In this document: one piece after another, positions 44,971 to 57,004 of the stretch
How positions within the stretch are numbered: the first letter of the stretch is position 1
Layout of the letters: the number at the start of each line of letters is the position of its first letter
Origin: Acanthosepion lycidas
Taxonomy: Eukaryota > Mollusca > Cephalopoda > Sepiida > Sepiidae
DNA: 64,000 bases
Assembly: GCA_963932145.1 (NCBI GenBank)
Contig: OZ010600.1
Location: forward strand, 46,475,508 to 46,539,507
Reading direction: 5' to 3'
The notes under the pieces: generated by a model
The model's database searches: none
The model's input: the letters and a program-made list of their open reading frames with translations, nothing else
What the model was told of the DNA's origin: nothing
Made by a program: the position numbers and the translations under genes

Positions 44971-45184
44971 AATACCTGTTCGACACTGGCAATTTTCAGA
45001 ATATTGTTTAATGAGGAGAAAATGGCATACCAGTCTTTGAAATTGGCAATTGAAAATTGACCTTTGTCTCAATTCTGTCAGATCGAGAAGTAAACTTTTC
45101 ACTGACGAGTTTTCGAATGCACATCTTCTGAGTCAGAAATATTTGAATGAATTTCTCAGATGAGAAACTTTCATTATTATGCAC

Positions 45185-45382
45185 TGATCTATGTAGACTT
45201 CCAATTCCAGTCGAGGGCGTTACATTCACTTACGTACAAATGAGCGTTGGAAACGGTATGAATCCGTCTCTTCATGAATACTCCCACCCATTTATGGGTC
45301 AAACATTAAGGCAGATGGAACTTTTCAACCTTGGTTGGCAAACAGTCTAGGAGAAGGGCAAATGTGAATTCAAAACCGTATG
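45185..45382 (+). repeat. SINE copy with full tail
   Basis: AATTCCAGTCGAGGGCGTTA, CATTCACTTACGTACAAATG, GGTATGAATCCGTC, then the tail ATTTATGGGTCAAACATTAA, TTGGTTGGCAAACAGTC and GAATTCAAAACC. The best-preserved tail in the window. Confidence 0.75.
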
Positions 45383-47035
45383 GTACTCTGACAAAGCACA
45401 TACTATGCGGCCAACGAAAGTAACGGGGAATACACATTGAACTCTATCAGATGATGGTTTCTTTTATAATCGCATTTCGTACTCGGGAATTTTTTAGTAT
45501 TGTTGAATTCGGTAATGTCCTCGGAATTTTGAACTGAACCCGTAATTAAATCCACGTGGGTAAATTGTTTCTATTCTACCGACGATTCGTTAATTCGCTT
45601 TCCCACGGCACTGACCTTGATTGAATTTACAACGAAGCAACATTAAATATATAACCAACGTTTTTATCCATTGAGCCAATCAGATGATGGAATTATCAAG
45701 TCTCAAGCCTAATATCTGTTTCTATATAGCTTCCATTTCTATGCTTGGTCTACTTATGCAGTTATTAAAGTATTAGCTTGTGCGCCGATTCTTTCAGCCT
45801 CATTTTCTACTGTTGTTTTCTATCTATTACGTTAACTTCTTTCCTCAAAGTTTGTTGGTCCCACTATTTATTCGATTTAACGATATCAAATAGGACAAAC
45901 ACCTCACGAAGGTCGGTGATTATAACAGCCGAAATTATAACAACTGAGTTGTGACTATAAGAACCGTGATCTGGAAACTTGTCTGACGGAGGTCAGTTTA
46001 TAATGAGTTAGAAGTTGCTAATCTCATCCCAATTCTTAAAGTCAAGTAAAGCGTGACTGTATGACATGCCTGACCGTACGGTTAATATAATATAGTCACG
46101 TGTTCTTGAAACTGATTTATCCAGTCGAAAAAGATACGCTGTGGTTTTTGATTCTGAAAATTATTGATAATTTTATTTAAGCAATGATACATTTTATGGC
46201 TAAAAAGTAATCACTTTTTAGCGTAGAAATATTTTAGCCGTATTTAAGCACACGTCGGTGCTTTTTTTTTTTTTTTGTAGAGCAAGCGAAATAATAGAAG
46301 TCACGTGTTTCCTGTCGAATTCTTTGTTTAAACGATTCGTGATTTCGATTCAGCTGACGTGCCTTAACCTCCAGTCATAATTGTGATTTTTAGTTAATCC
46401 GTAACCTGAATTTTAACGTCCAACACATTTTTTAAGTATTCCCCCTGCTGGTAAATATTATATAACAACCTCGATAAAGTATTAAGCCTGATTTCGTTCA
46501 ATTCTTTCTACCTTCGTTTCCTTCTGCCACAAATATTGATGATTTCAGATTCCTTCTACTGTAGATGTTACAGGGGTAAAATATGGAAATATTTGAGTGT
46601 CTAAAAAATGATTTTAATTTTTTTTAAATTATACGCCAATTAAGAAAAAAATTTATTATTAAGATTAGTATGTACATTTTTGTGCCGATAACTACATGTT
46701 GGCCGGTACACTTTCCGACCATCTGTATATGCATGTTGCATCCGGGCTTCTTTAATGGACTTCTTTAATGGATTTCTTTTTTTTTTGTTTTTTCTTTCAC
46801 TCTCGTTCTGATAATTCATTTCACCGATTTTATCTATTGGTGATGTGACAAAGTTTCCTGCCGTAATTGTTGAAACTGGAAACAACAAAAATGAGGACAT
46901 TAGAAGGAATAATTCACACAATCATGACAATATTTCAACTCAAAACTGCAGAAAACTCTAAGAACGCCGAAAATTTCATCGGTCAAAATAATAAACATGC
47001 TGATAACAGTCCCAATAATTCAAAGAAGAATAAAT
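45383..47035. other. No gene seen
   Basis: 1.6 kb without a recognisable element; T-run at 46262-46276. A 93-codon minus frame at 46640-46921 is unrecognised. Confidence 0.45.
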
Positions 47036-47039
47036 AAAA

Positions 47040-47205
47040 CTTCACCAGTAAACACCTAATGAGCGGTTCAAAAACACGCCGGCCTCTAAGGTAGTATCCC
47101 CCCCTATATAAAGTGGACGTATGTTCAAACCCTGCTGAACAGCACAATTCGGAAAGACTTTCGGAAATCCATGCTGGTAGATGTCTGCCCAAACTATGTG
47201 TAGCC
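47040..47205 (+). repeat. tRNA-derived SINE-like sequence
   Basis: GCCGGCCTCTAAGGTAGTAT and, about 35 bases later, GTATGTTCAAACCCTGC look like the A and B box regions of a tRNA-derived repeat. The opposing 77-codon frame is a shadow of this. Confidence 0.45.
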
Positions 47206-47410
47206 ACTAAGTACAACGTAATATAAATAAAATATAAGTAATAAAAAAATAATGTTGGATTATAAATAAAATTCCTTACGAATTACCTTGTTTACATTTC
47301 TGGTACAAAAATAAAATTAACGTTGAAAGATTTTAACGAGATAAGGGCTTTCCGTCATAATTTGTTAATTGAGTTTTGCTTCTCTTATAAAAAATAGGAT
47401 TTATACTAAC

Positions 47411-48394
47411 GTGCAAAAGTCTGGGGCCAACGACATAAAATGATTATACACCTTTATTTTATTAAGAAGCTAAGATTGTTTAGCAGTATGCTTTTATGAG
47501 TAGTGTCTGTGTGCCTTGAGGATTAGAAAATAAATTGTTACATTTTCGTATGTGCTTTTTAATAGAAGATACATCGCTTTAAGTAGCTTGAAACTGAAAA
47601 AAAAAAGGCCATGCAAAACGGTCGGGACAATTTCCATGAACCAGCGAAAAGACCTTTGCTACACTGGAAGTCCAAAGAAAACCAGAAGACCATAAATATT
47701 AGAGATATGAAATCAAGATTATGAAAGTTTCGGTAGGCAATCCAAAATTAACAAGTAGACAAGTAAGGAGTTAATGCTGTCTTAGCGAGGTTTCAGTTGA
47801 TACAGTACGCAGATTATTACGAAAAAAACTTAAACGGTCGGATAGCAGAAAAAACAGCAAAAAAACGGAATAGAAAATTGAACTGGTCAAAAGAATATCT
47901 AACATGGATGATGGAAAGTGGTAAATATAATTTTGGTGATGAATGAAAATGCTTAGTTACATGGTGATGCAAGAGAATACGTAAGAAGACCAGTGTGAGA
48001 AAGAAATTATGCAAGATACGCCACAAAGACGGTAAAATTTGATCGTGAACACGTAATGATGTGGGATTAATTCAAAAGCGATGGTAGAAGAAAATTGATA
48101 AAAGTTGATGGAAGCCAAAACAATTAAAACTCTATTCGTTTACTACGGTTTAATCTTCTGCCAGACAACAAATATGGAGAAACTTTTCAGCATGCCGCTG
48201 CTCCTTGCCACACATCACGTGCAGCCATAAGTTTCTTGTAGATGCTGATGCCGCATTCAATGCCGCATCGAATTCAGACATTTATTTGAACAAAAGGTAG
48301 TAACGCTGATTACTAACTACATACTTTGACGGTTTCTAATAATAAATATTACTTTTCCCAAATAAAAATTTCCAAGCGGTCTAGTATTTTTGCA
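47411..48394 (+). pseudogene. Dead Tc1-like transposon and transposase
   Basis: A 984-bp element with short inverted ends: left GTGCAAAAGTCTGGGGCC (47411-47428), right complement ATGCAAAAATACTAGACC (48378-48395). The coding relic reads, across stops and frame changes, LTSRQVRS and VSVDTVRRLLRKKLKR (helix-turn-helix region, about 47750-47840), KYNFGDE at 47922-47943 (first catalytic Asp, usually FSDES), then LITVDGSQNN-like and LRFNLLPDNKYGE-like parts. QHAAAPCHTSRAA follows at 48188-48226. There the family motif is QHDGAPCH, so the second catalytic Asp has become Ala (codon at 48194). No third catalytic residue is seen before the right end. Inactive. Confidence 0.8.
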
Positions 48395-50639
48395 TCACAT
48401 TTGTCTAGCATCACTTTCCTTAAAACGCTCTATCATCCACCATACAGAATTAACTAAAACGTGGTAACTGCTTCTCTGACCATCAAAAATCATAAAATGT
48501 ACTTTGAAAGGCATATTGCTAATCAGTCTCAAGTTTGGTGTAAAATTAACAAAAGTAATTAATTTACCACGGTGTCCCAAATGTTTTTCACGTTAGTCTA
48601 CATTATTAACATCTGGACTAATATCCACATCTTTATTATTATTACAACGTTCGGCCGTTTTTCCCCAACCCGGCCTTCTTCGTCTTTGTCAATCCGGTTA
48701 ATCCTCAGGGAATTTCGAACTGAACACTTTATTTAGTCTACAGGTGGCTAAACTGTTCTGCTTTTCATTGTACATGGATATCATATCTTGTTCTTTTTTA
48801 GTACTGCTCAATTTCAACTGAGATTAAGTCTGTAATACCCGAACCAAGGATTGAGCTCACGATTACTATGCAATCAAATTCATCGTTTCAATAGGCTATG
48901 TCATGTAGGATATGCAGATAGTAATTTTTATCCTTAAATGTCATATTTTCCTAATTAACGGCTCTGATCTGTGCTGGGCCGACGATGATCTGAGCATAGC
49001 ATATGTATATCTTCTTTCAATCATCTTACTCTCCGGTGTTGTTAAAGTACTATTTGGATTTTGTTCAATATGGTTTAGTGTCGCCGCGTTTTTCAACGTG
49101 ATCAACCGAAACTAATTTCAAAGTCAATCAACAGATGACATCTTTCTTATGTATCTTGATGCCGATTTGTAGATTACACCGGCTCTAATTTGCACTGAGA
49201 ACGGTACACCATTATTAATAGTATACATCTTAAACAGGAATAACTATCACAAAGAATGCTAGTCTCGTAAACAATTACTAGATTAACGAGTTCGATCCGG
49301 GCCGGATGTCCAATGATATCCAGCTCGGATCGTTTGTTCTTTTGACAAACTTGACTATGCTTTATAGATATTTTAACAAGATATAGACAGTATATTCTTT
49401 TATCAGCGGTTTTGTCATAACAACAGACTTGCACTAATGTTTACTTAAAAAGTATTTATCAGTTAAAGTTGTAATTCATTTGCCACTGCAGTAAAATTCA
49501 CCAATAAATACACTGTGAATAAGTGACGATGGCTAGTCTCCACATGAAAAGGACCTCAAATGTAAAAGTTACATACTCCTTCTATGTTCAGAATTTCAGG
49601 ACAATGGCTTTTTTGTAACTAGATAAATACTTATATCTAAGTAGCGCTGATACCAATACCGTATCAAAAACGACAACGATGAAATAATTTTTAAAACATG
49701 GTTGCCGATCACTTGTACTGATGTGTCCACTCTTGGAAAAGATATGAATTCCGAACATCCAGGAACTATTTCCAAAAGCAATTAAATTTTCCAAAGTCAA
49801 TTTAAATTAATATTGTCGCCTCTTCAACAATGATACACCACTGCACTTGAAAAGGAAATAAAGAGATTCCTGGCGTCCACAGGTCTATTCAGTTACCAGA
49901 GGCATTTGGTAGAGAATTAGACAGCATGCAAACTGCTCTTCATATTCTCTATTACATGTCGATGAGGTGTTTAATCTGCCTGGATTCTGGAGACCCCACT
50001 TCAGGGCAATACCTGCCATCAATGCACGTTAAGCAAATCAACATTGTCTTATTTTCTGCACTTGTCAGCATGCAGTTCTAGATTGTCACTGAGCAAATAT
50101 AAAATAATAGAGAATATAATTTGATGAGACACAAGTTGCAAAAATTCTTGAGTGAAATGATAAACTGCATCCGACAAAAAATATTCCAACAATAGATTTT
50201 AATAGTAAAAAAATGACCAACAGTAGATTTTATGATGAAAAAATTACCAAAGCTACCAAGGAAATTGAATTTCGGCATTAAATGACCGATAAGGAGTCGA
50301 TATGCCGTTAAACAAAGAAACACAAGTTGAAAAAAGAAAGTAAAGTTTGTTTTTTTTTTGTTTTTTTTTTGTTAAAAAATAATCCCATATAACAAAGTAA
50401 AGTATATCGTTATAGCCAACAAATATCTGTAAGCTTACAGGGCGTCTACAGAAACATGGATATCTACTAAAATAATGTACAGAGTAATAAAAAATGCTAT
50501 CGGGTTAAAAATCATATCCATTAATTCGCTGAAACTTACTTAGTTTACGTTTCGGATACAAGAAGAAAAAGTCAAAAGATATGGACTTTCGAAAAGATCT
50601 GAATGAGTGGATGTGCAGTTTAAAAGAGTAATTGTCCTG
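48395..50639. other. No gene seen
   Basis: 2.2 kb without a clear element. Near 49289-49302, AGTTCGATCCGGGCC resembles a B box but no tRNA arm pairs convincingly. Two T-runs at 50349-50371. Confidence 0.45.
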
Positions 50640-50705
50640 TGACGCTCTCTGTGGCCGAGCGTTCTACAAATGTGGACGCAATTTCGAGACCTGCGGGAGG
50701 GTATA
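50640..50705 (+). repeat. tRNA-derived SINE-like head
   Basis: CTGTGGCCGAGCGTTCTACA resembles the A box and D arm of Leu/Ser-type tRNAs, and GCAATTTCGAGACCTGCGG a degenerate B box. A weak call. Confidence 0.4.
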
Positions 50706-50803
50706 TATCCTTTATTAAATCTCTCCACTGCGCAAGCCGGTGTACGTAATTCACATTGTTTATAAAATCAAATCGTGTATATCCACTAAAACAATGTTTA
50801 GAG

Positions 50804-50805
<2 letters not shown>

Positions 50806-50860
<55 letters not shown>

Positions 50861-50876
50861 CATATATATATATATT
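50806..50876. repeat. (TA)n microsatellites
   Basis: Two TA runs separated by CCTTCATA. Confidence 0.95.
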
Positions 50877-51000
50877 AGGGGCATTAATAACAAAGTGGAA
50901 AATTTTTTCGCGTGGCGCGTTTCGCCCTTTAACACTTCATCGGACTATGTTTATGATACTTAAAAGCATGTCATTAATTTTTCTAACATTCATCTGGTAT
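50877..51000 (-). mobile_element. PLE-terminal-repeat-like unit
   Basis: Between TA runs. Minus strand has CCGATGA (50937-50943), a 13-base link without a good stem, then GAAAC (50919-50923), GCGCCACGCGAAAAAATTTT and an end TTATTAATGCCCCTAATA into TA. The order of boxes is that of PLE terminal repeats, but the hammerhead stem II is degraded. Confidence 0.45.
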
Positions 51001-51037
51001 ATTTATATATATAATTTATATATCATTTTCACACACA

Positions 51038-51038
51038 G

Positions 51039-51093
<55 letters not shown>
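51038..51093. repeat. (CA)n-(TA)n microsatellite
   Basis: CA units then TA run. Confidence 0.97.
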
Positions 51094-51096
<3 letters not shown>

Positions 51097-51759
51097 CTAA
51101 AATCCTCGCTAGCAAGGGAAAGCGAAGTTCAGAATAGACACGTTCTTGATTTAATATGTAACAAGATCAGATCAAAAGTTATATAAATGAATTAATTCGT
51201 AATATTCTATAAAGAATAAAATATATTTTTGAAAATCGTATTCGTTTAATCCTTTAAAAGTTTAGTTTAAAAGATAATCTTTTGAGGGATTAAATAAACG
51301 TATAATGATTATATATACATTTGACTACATAAATTCATGCATCCTCAAGTAGTAATTATCATGGCTTTTACGTAATTTGTATGACAAGGCGATTAAATTG
51401 AAATTATTTGCACAAATTTAACTGACACAATGAAGCCTGCTGGAATATGTTGTTTTATGTGAAATCTCCTATCAAATAGAAACCGGAGATACTTTAGCGT
51501 TACAAATAGTAATCATTAGTAACGTCTCAACTCTGGCATAAAGCAAAAATCAATAAATTCCCATCTGTACCTGTGACCAGAGACTTTAAACCTAATATCT
51601 CAGAAGACGGTCACAAGTTGTTAATTGTAAGAAGAAAGGATGAACATTAATTGTTGTATGACTTAATATTAAAATGATTAAATTACACGTAAGCAAGACA
51701 GTGATTCGCAATGATTTTATTTTCAGAAAAAGATTTTCTTCTTAAATTACCTACAAGTA
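51094..51759. other. No gene seen
   Basis: AT-rich. No recognisable element. Confidence 0.45.
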
Positions 51760-51830
51760 CCAAGGTAGAACCTGTGACCTTATAGCTAGCAGCCCTACGC
51801 TTTGCCAGCGAACTAAACTTGCTGATGTTA
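51760..51830 (-). repeat. tRNA-derived SINE-like head
   Basis: Minus strand: TTTAGTTCGCTGGCAAAGCG (A-box-like), then AAGGTCACAGGTTCTACCTT (B-box-like GGTTCTACC). Spacing fits a tRNA-like head. Confidence 0.45.
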
Positions 51831-51909
51831 ATTGGGAATTTTTTGGATATGTCAGGATGTATATTAAAATCTAAGACTGACCACCAAAGCACCAGGCACG
51901 AATGACATC

Positions 51910-51913
<4 letters not shown>

Positions 51914-51969
<56 letters not shown>
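51914..51969. repeat. (TA)n microsatellite
   Basis: TA run of about 28 units. Confidence 0.97.
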
Positions 51970-51973
<4 letters not shown>

Positions 51974-52045
51974 GCTTCGGATCCAGGACTTGAATCAGCT
52001 GATTAAAGAAGCAGTGTGTTTGTTGACTGGATGAGCCACAGCACC
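51970..52045 (-). repeat. tRNA-derived SINE-like head
   Basis: Minus strand: GTGGCTCATCCAGTCAACAA as A-box region and GCTGATTCAAGTCCTGGATC as B-box region, about 30 bases apart. Lies at the end of a TA array. Confidence 0.5.
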
Positions 52046-53054
52046 TACCCCTACTGTTATGCTGCATCTGTAGTAGTAGTGGTAGTAGTAGTCAGGTGTA
52101 ATGAAGTTGCAGAAAGATTGGCAGACAGACGGCTGGGCTTTTCAGAACAACCCAGAAATCGAGCAAAGATATGGGTCGGGGATACTCCGATAGAGGCAGA
52201 GAAAAGAAAGGAAAACGGATCGATTTTTCCCGCCAAGTTGTGACGCTTTTCGTTTTCATTGGAGGAAAACACAATAGAATGGGCGTGGTTTCGTACATGC
52301 GATATCAGTCCTTCTTGCTTCTTTTCTTCTTCTTCTTCCTTGCATTGTTGATTTGGTGTGAGTGTATGTAAGTGTGTGTATGTGGGTTAATGTGAGCATG
52401 TGTGCGTGTGCGTATCTGTATGTGTAAATGTTATTTGTGTAAATTTTTTGAAACCTTTTAATAAATTTTTTACTCGGGTTTTTATCTGGTTTCATTTTGA
52501 TCTTCTCTCTCTTCCTTCCCCTTTGGTCCTTAAAAAATTTAATTCCAATCTGAAAATATTTCTTTTATTCGTTGTATTTATTGTTTTTACCTACTTGTTT
52601 TATGTGTTCTGATCAAGCATTAGAGACTGCGTTATTGTTCGTAAGGCTGAAAGGAAAGTTTGTGGGTTGGAGCGGAGCGGATGATGGCGGCGATAGAACA
52701 GCAAGGCGCATGACAAGGTTGCGTCGAAGAAAGCAGACAGAAGAAACAATTCTTCACTAAATAAGAGGCCAAACAACAAATGGCATTTTCCCCGGAACAA
52801 TTGTTCTTACTGATCATGACACTGACAATAACAATAAAACATACAAATCTGCTCTTATGGGAATCAGACATTTTTGTTGATATTTCAATATTTACATACA
52901 TATGAATATTTCTGTCAAATTATATAAAGAATAGATAAAAGTCAAAAGTTGATACTTGTGTACTTTGATGTGCGCGCGCGCGTGTGTGTGTGTATGCGCG
53001 CGCATGCGTGTGTGATTATCCGGAGTTTTCCCAAAAGTAACTGCGCGCAAATAA

Positions 53055-53059
<5 letters not shown>
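52046..53059. other. No clear gene; short simple repeats
   Basis: GTA repeats (52068-52092), TCT repeats (52320-52340), TG-rich 52355-52430. Frames on both strands at 52057-52300 overlap each other and match nothing I recognise. Confidence 0.4.
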
Positions 53060-53140
<81 letters not shown>

Positions 53141-53155
53141 GTGTGTGTGTGTGTT
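53060..53155. repeat. (TA)n-(GTAT)n-(GT)n microsatellite
   Basis: Long TA run then GTAT and GT units. Confidence 0.97.
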
Positions 53156-53309
53156 TGCTTATGTGTTTATTTATAGCGGTGTGTGTAAAAATAAAGGTAT
53201 ACTGTTGTCATTTGAATGTGTGTATGTACATATGTATATAAGCACATTATTTGAGACAATGTTGCCAGCATGTATGTATACGGGCTTTTAAATAATCGAG
53301 AGGTTGCAT

Positions 53310-53550
53310 ATATATACAGATGCACACTCACACACATACGCACAGAAACACGCACACTCACACGGAATTCGCAAAGTGACAAAAAACCTAGGAGGAAACG
53401 AGAAACTGCGACATATATATATATGTGTTTGTGCGTGTGTGTGCGCGCGCGTGTGTGTGTGCGCGCGTGCGTGCGTGTGTGTGCGCGCGCGTAAATGTGT
53501 GTTTTTGTGTGTGCATATATGTGCGTGTTTTTGCGTGTGCATGCACATAC
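53310..53550. repeat. CA/CG and TG/CG low-complexity region
   Basis: Alternating purine-pyrimidine stretches (ACGCAC at 53335-53360, GTGCGCGCGC at 53430-53492). Overlapping frames on both strands are artefacts. Confidence 0.9.
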
Positions 53551-53568
53551 GCACGAGTATGCTAAGAC

Positions 53569-53612
53569 AGATAGATAGATAGATAGATAGACAGATAGAC
53601 AGATAGAAAGAT
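53569..53612. repeat. (GATA)n/(GACA) microsatellite
   Basis: GATA units with GACA variants. Confidence 0.95.
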
Positions 53613-53799
53613 ATGTCTGCATGCGTTTATGTTAACTAAAGGCAAATACCATGCCTCTGCCAAATTATTTGATTTTTTTTTTACTGGGTACACGTGTTTG
53701 AGTTGATCTCCCTGTTTTTCTTGTTTTTGTTTTGTTTTTTCTTAAACAGTGAAATTAATAACAACCGGCCTACATTGAGGTCCTGGTAAGAAAAGATTG

Positions 53800-53878
53800 T
53801 GCCGCCGACAGGAATCGAACCTATCAGGGAAACCACTTCTATAGACGAAACGAGCCTTTACCAATTCAACTTAAGAAT
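53800..53878 (-). repeat. tRNA-derived SINE-like head
   Basis: Minus strand: GATAGGTTCGATTCCTGTCG is a strong B box and T arm; AATTGGTAAAGGCTCGTTTC resembles a D arm. The anticodon stem is not convincing. Confidence 0.5.
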
Positions 53879-55062
53879 GTATCAGAAAATAAAAAAAAAA
53901 CACGCATAGCAACTCAAATGCATGTACCCAATAAAAAAATAACGCTTGCAGTAACATGAAATATGAATCTGGTCAAATAATCAAACATTACCATTTATTT
54001 ACACATATATGGACATACCGTTATTTACTAGTGACTTTTTTATGACAACGGCTATTTAAACGTTATGTGTGTGTGTGAACATTTCAACCTATTAACGACA
54101 TTAACGCTCTAATAGCTGTCTATTGATTACTAACTTCTTTTCTTCAAAATGACAGACGATAGTTTAAAGTACTTGGAATTTCGGCAAGTTCCTTAACAAG
54201 TTTCAAACGACTTTGTTAACACCAGCAGACACTCAACAAAACGCTCAAGAGAAATTCCTCACACGTTCCATTTAATAGAACATTTAAACGAAGTATTGTT
54301 ACCAAAATATGCTATGTTTAAATATATGCGTGTGTTTGTGTATGGGTGTTTGTTTAAATATATGTGTACGGGTGCGTATGACAGTTATGTTTAGTGAACC
54401 ATAGTAGGCTATTCTTGTAAATTACTGCTAAATTTCGATCCTGATTAGACGCTCACTACCGTAGTCTCGTACCAGACAGAACTAAATTCAATAAAGTTAT
54501 TTATATCTGTAAATAAATAACTTACACTAAAGCTCGTATGTCTAGAGAAATAGTCAAAAGATTGGATAATAATTTCTTTTTGATAATTAAGATTGGAAAA
54601 TGTTTTGTTAAACCTACATAGTTTTTAAATGTTTAAAACTTTCTGTATTTTAAAGTTGTCGATTCAATTAACATTTCTTCTAAGTTTTAACAATATTTAA
54701 GGATTCGTTTTAATAGATTTATGAAAACTATTTTCTATCAAAGGAGTATTAAATAAATGCACGTTCGAAAGTCTCATCAAGTGACTTTCGTAGCGGTCAG
54801 ACTTTGCCTTAAAGGTGACTACAAATAAATACATTCCTGATGCATTTTTAACACTCCTTCATTATAGATATGAAAGTAAGCACGCGCGTACACGTACACA
54901 GACACACTTGCATACACACACATACATACACACACATACATACACACACACACACTTAAATAACAAATAATTTTAGGCTGTAATCTTTCGATTGTGTTGG
55001 ATTAATCGTAACAATATAGTATACTTCAATCGAGCTTTACTTTGCATACTTGTGTGAATTCA
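53879..55062. other. No gene seen; a CA stretch
   Basis: CA-rich 54885-54955. No coding signal. Confidence 0.45.
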
Positions 55063-55088
55063 CATCTCTCTCTCTCTGTCTCTCTCTG

Positions 55089-55140
<52 letters not shown>

Positions 55141-55143
<3 letters not shown>

Positions 55144-55194
55144 CAAATTACAACACAACGCAATTCACGCAGTATGCGATCATCAGGCGTTGAA

Positions 55195-55195
<1 letters not shown>
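55141..55195 (-). mobile_element. Hammerhead-like unit between TA arrays
   Basis: Minus strand: perfect core CTGATGA (55186-55180), one U, a four-pair stem CGCA/TGCG with loop TAC, one U, then GAATT in place of GAAAC (55166-55162), then a tail running into TA. The layout (core, U, stem, U, GAAA box) matches the left arm at 10980-11004. Read as a minimal PLE terminal-repeat remnant; activity is unlikely with GAATT. Confidence 0.5.
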
Positions 55196-55252
<57 letters not shown>

Positions 55253-55253
55253 T

Positions 55254-55330
55254 GTATTTTCTCTATATATAAAACATTTTATTTATCAATATATATTGAT
55301 AAATAACATGTTTTATATAGAGAAAAATAC
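55254..55330. repeat. 77-nt near-perfect hairpin
   Basis: Arms GTATTTTCTCTATATATAAA and its inverted form pair through ATTTATCAATATATATTGAT at the centre; only a few single-base differences. AT-rich, no coding. A diverged partial copy lies at 55408-55448. Confidence 0.85.
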
Positions 55331-55353
55331 ACCGAGTTAAATATGTATGTATG

Positions 55354-55403
<50 letters not shown>

Positions 55404-55639
55404 TGTATATTTTTCTCACTATATAAAACAGTCTATTTATCGATAACTATATATATATATATATATATATATACGCGGTGCGACAAAAATATACTTCCCA
55501 CATAATAATTCTTTATCTTGCTAATGTCATGCCATTATCGTGGAAGTATTTTTGGGAAGTATATGTTGGACGTATTTCTTCCGCACCTTATATGTGTGTG
55601 TGCGTGAAGACTGAGTGTAAACTGTTTCTGTTACCACAC

Positions 55640-56780
55640 TACCTACCAGGACGCGGATGTAGTTTATCGTCATACCCAGGACGATTCATTTTAAGCCAAT
55701 TTGAAACAAGGAACGCAATATTTCTCAGAAAGAACAATACAAATGCGGAAGGATTGTGTACCTGTGTTTCATAGATTACGCAAAATCCTTCGACACCACA
55801 AAGATCTGTTGTAACAGCTCAGCAACCTTGATATATTTGGGAAGTCTGTTAGTAAAATCAAAAACCTATACTGCCAGAAAACTACCTGCATACGGATAGA
55901 AAGGGGTGTATTCTCACCAAACTTATTCAACCTCTACAGTGAAGCGATACTGAGAGAAATAGAAGTCCTAACAGGATTCATTACTGGCGGCCACGATCTT
56001 AACAACATAAGATATACAGATGACACAGTGTCGATAGCAGACACAGAAAGAAAACTATAAAAACTCCTGCAGTGAAGGAAAGCGAGAAGACAGGATTAAA
56101 TATCAACTGCAAGAAGACAGAATGCATGATTGTTAGCAAAAGGATGAGTACAAAAGTGCGAATTGCAAATCGGAGATACCAGAATCAAACAAATGCGGAA
56201 ATTTAAATATCTGGGAAGTGTTTTAACAACAGAGGACGGAAAGTGTGACAATGAAATCCGAAGGGGTATTCGGATAGCCAAAGATGCCTTCCAAAAGCTA
56301 AGCATAATACTAAGAAATAAAATAAAAAACGTCGCTATAAACAAGAAAAATAGTACTAAACTGTTACGTGATATCTGTCCTCCTGTATGGTAGTGAGTCC
56401 TGGACAATCTCCTCAAAATGAAGACGAGACTTGAAGCAACAGAAATATGGTTCTACAGAAGGATGCTGAGAATAACATGGACCGAACATGTGGGCAATGA
56501 CGATGTTTTAGAGAAAATGGAAGCAAAAAGGAAACTTATGTTTAACACTAGGAAGAAACAGTTGAGGTTTCTAGGGCACATAATGAGGAAAGAGGGCATG
56601 GAAAATCTGATACTCACAAGACAGCGCATGTATATTTAGTGAATGGATGGCGGAACAGGGTTTAGGAGAAAGAACAGAAAGACAGAGTTTATTAAGAGCT
56701 ACAAGGAACAGGACGTTGTGAAGAGCCATGACCGCCTACGTCCCGAGGAGACACAGCACATAAAGAAGAAGAATATATGT
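55640..56780 (+). pseudogene. LINE reverse transcriptase relic with YTDDT box
   Basis: A non-LTR RT in successive frames. FETRNAIFLRKNNTNAEGL at about 55698-55755 corresponds to the RT finger region before the conserved IDYAKAFD, still visible as DYAKSFDT at about 55773-55795. Next come GVFSPNLFNLYSEAILREIE (palm), IRYTDDTVSIADTERKL with the catalytic Asp pair at 56019-56024, NINCKKTECMIVSKRMS, MRKFKYLGSVLTTEDGKCDN (56190-56255) and RGIRIAKDAFQKL. The C-terminal part reads EATEIWFYRRMLRITWTEHV, RKKQLRFLGHIMRKEGMENL and FIKSYKEQDVVKSHDRLRP. Several stops and frameshifts (for example near 56057, 56150 and 56390) make it inactive. The same family supplied the minus-strand insert at 13497-13821. 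The 5' endonuclease is missing. Confidence 0.85.
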
Positions 56781-57004
56781 TTGTATATTCTCTTCTTTAA
56801 CAACATTCGCTGGTGTATTGGGGAGAGGCAGTGTTAACATATTGTTTTTATGTAGACTTAGGTCTCTGTTTTACATTGAAGTGTTTTTGTGATAATTTCT
56901 TTTTAAAAAGATTTGTTAAATTTCTACAATGATGCCATTAAAGTAAAAAAAAATAAAAGATTCAGAAAGAAGAAGGCACCTTCTGTTTCATTAATTTAGC
57001 CGAA

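Larger units (their letters stand above)
55063..55471. repeat. CT/TA array cluster with embedded palindromes
   Basis: CT run (55064-55108) and TA runs at about 55109-55140, 55196-55248, 55350-55401 and 55451-55471. The single-copy islands are a hammerhead-like unit (55141-55195), a 77-nt hairpin (55254-55330) and a related fragment at 55408-55448 (CACTATATAAAACAGTCTAT). Confidence 0.9.

Noticed and set aside
49280-49310. tRNA-like B box AGTTCGATCCGGGCC
   Set aside because: No A box or arm pairing at the proper distance.
53167-53622. 151-codon minus-strand frame in CA/CG repeats
   Set aside because: Made of His, Thr, Ala and Arg from simple repeats; frames on both strands overlap.
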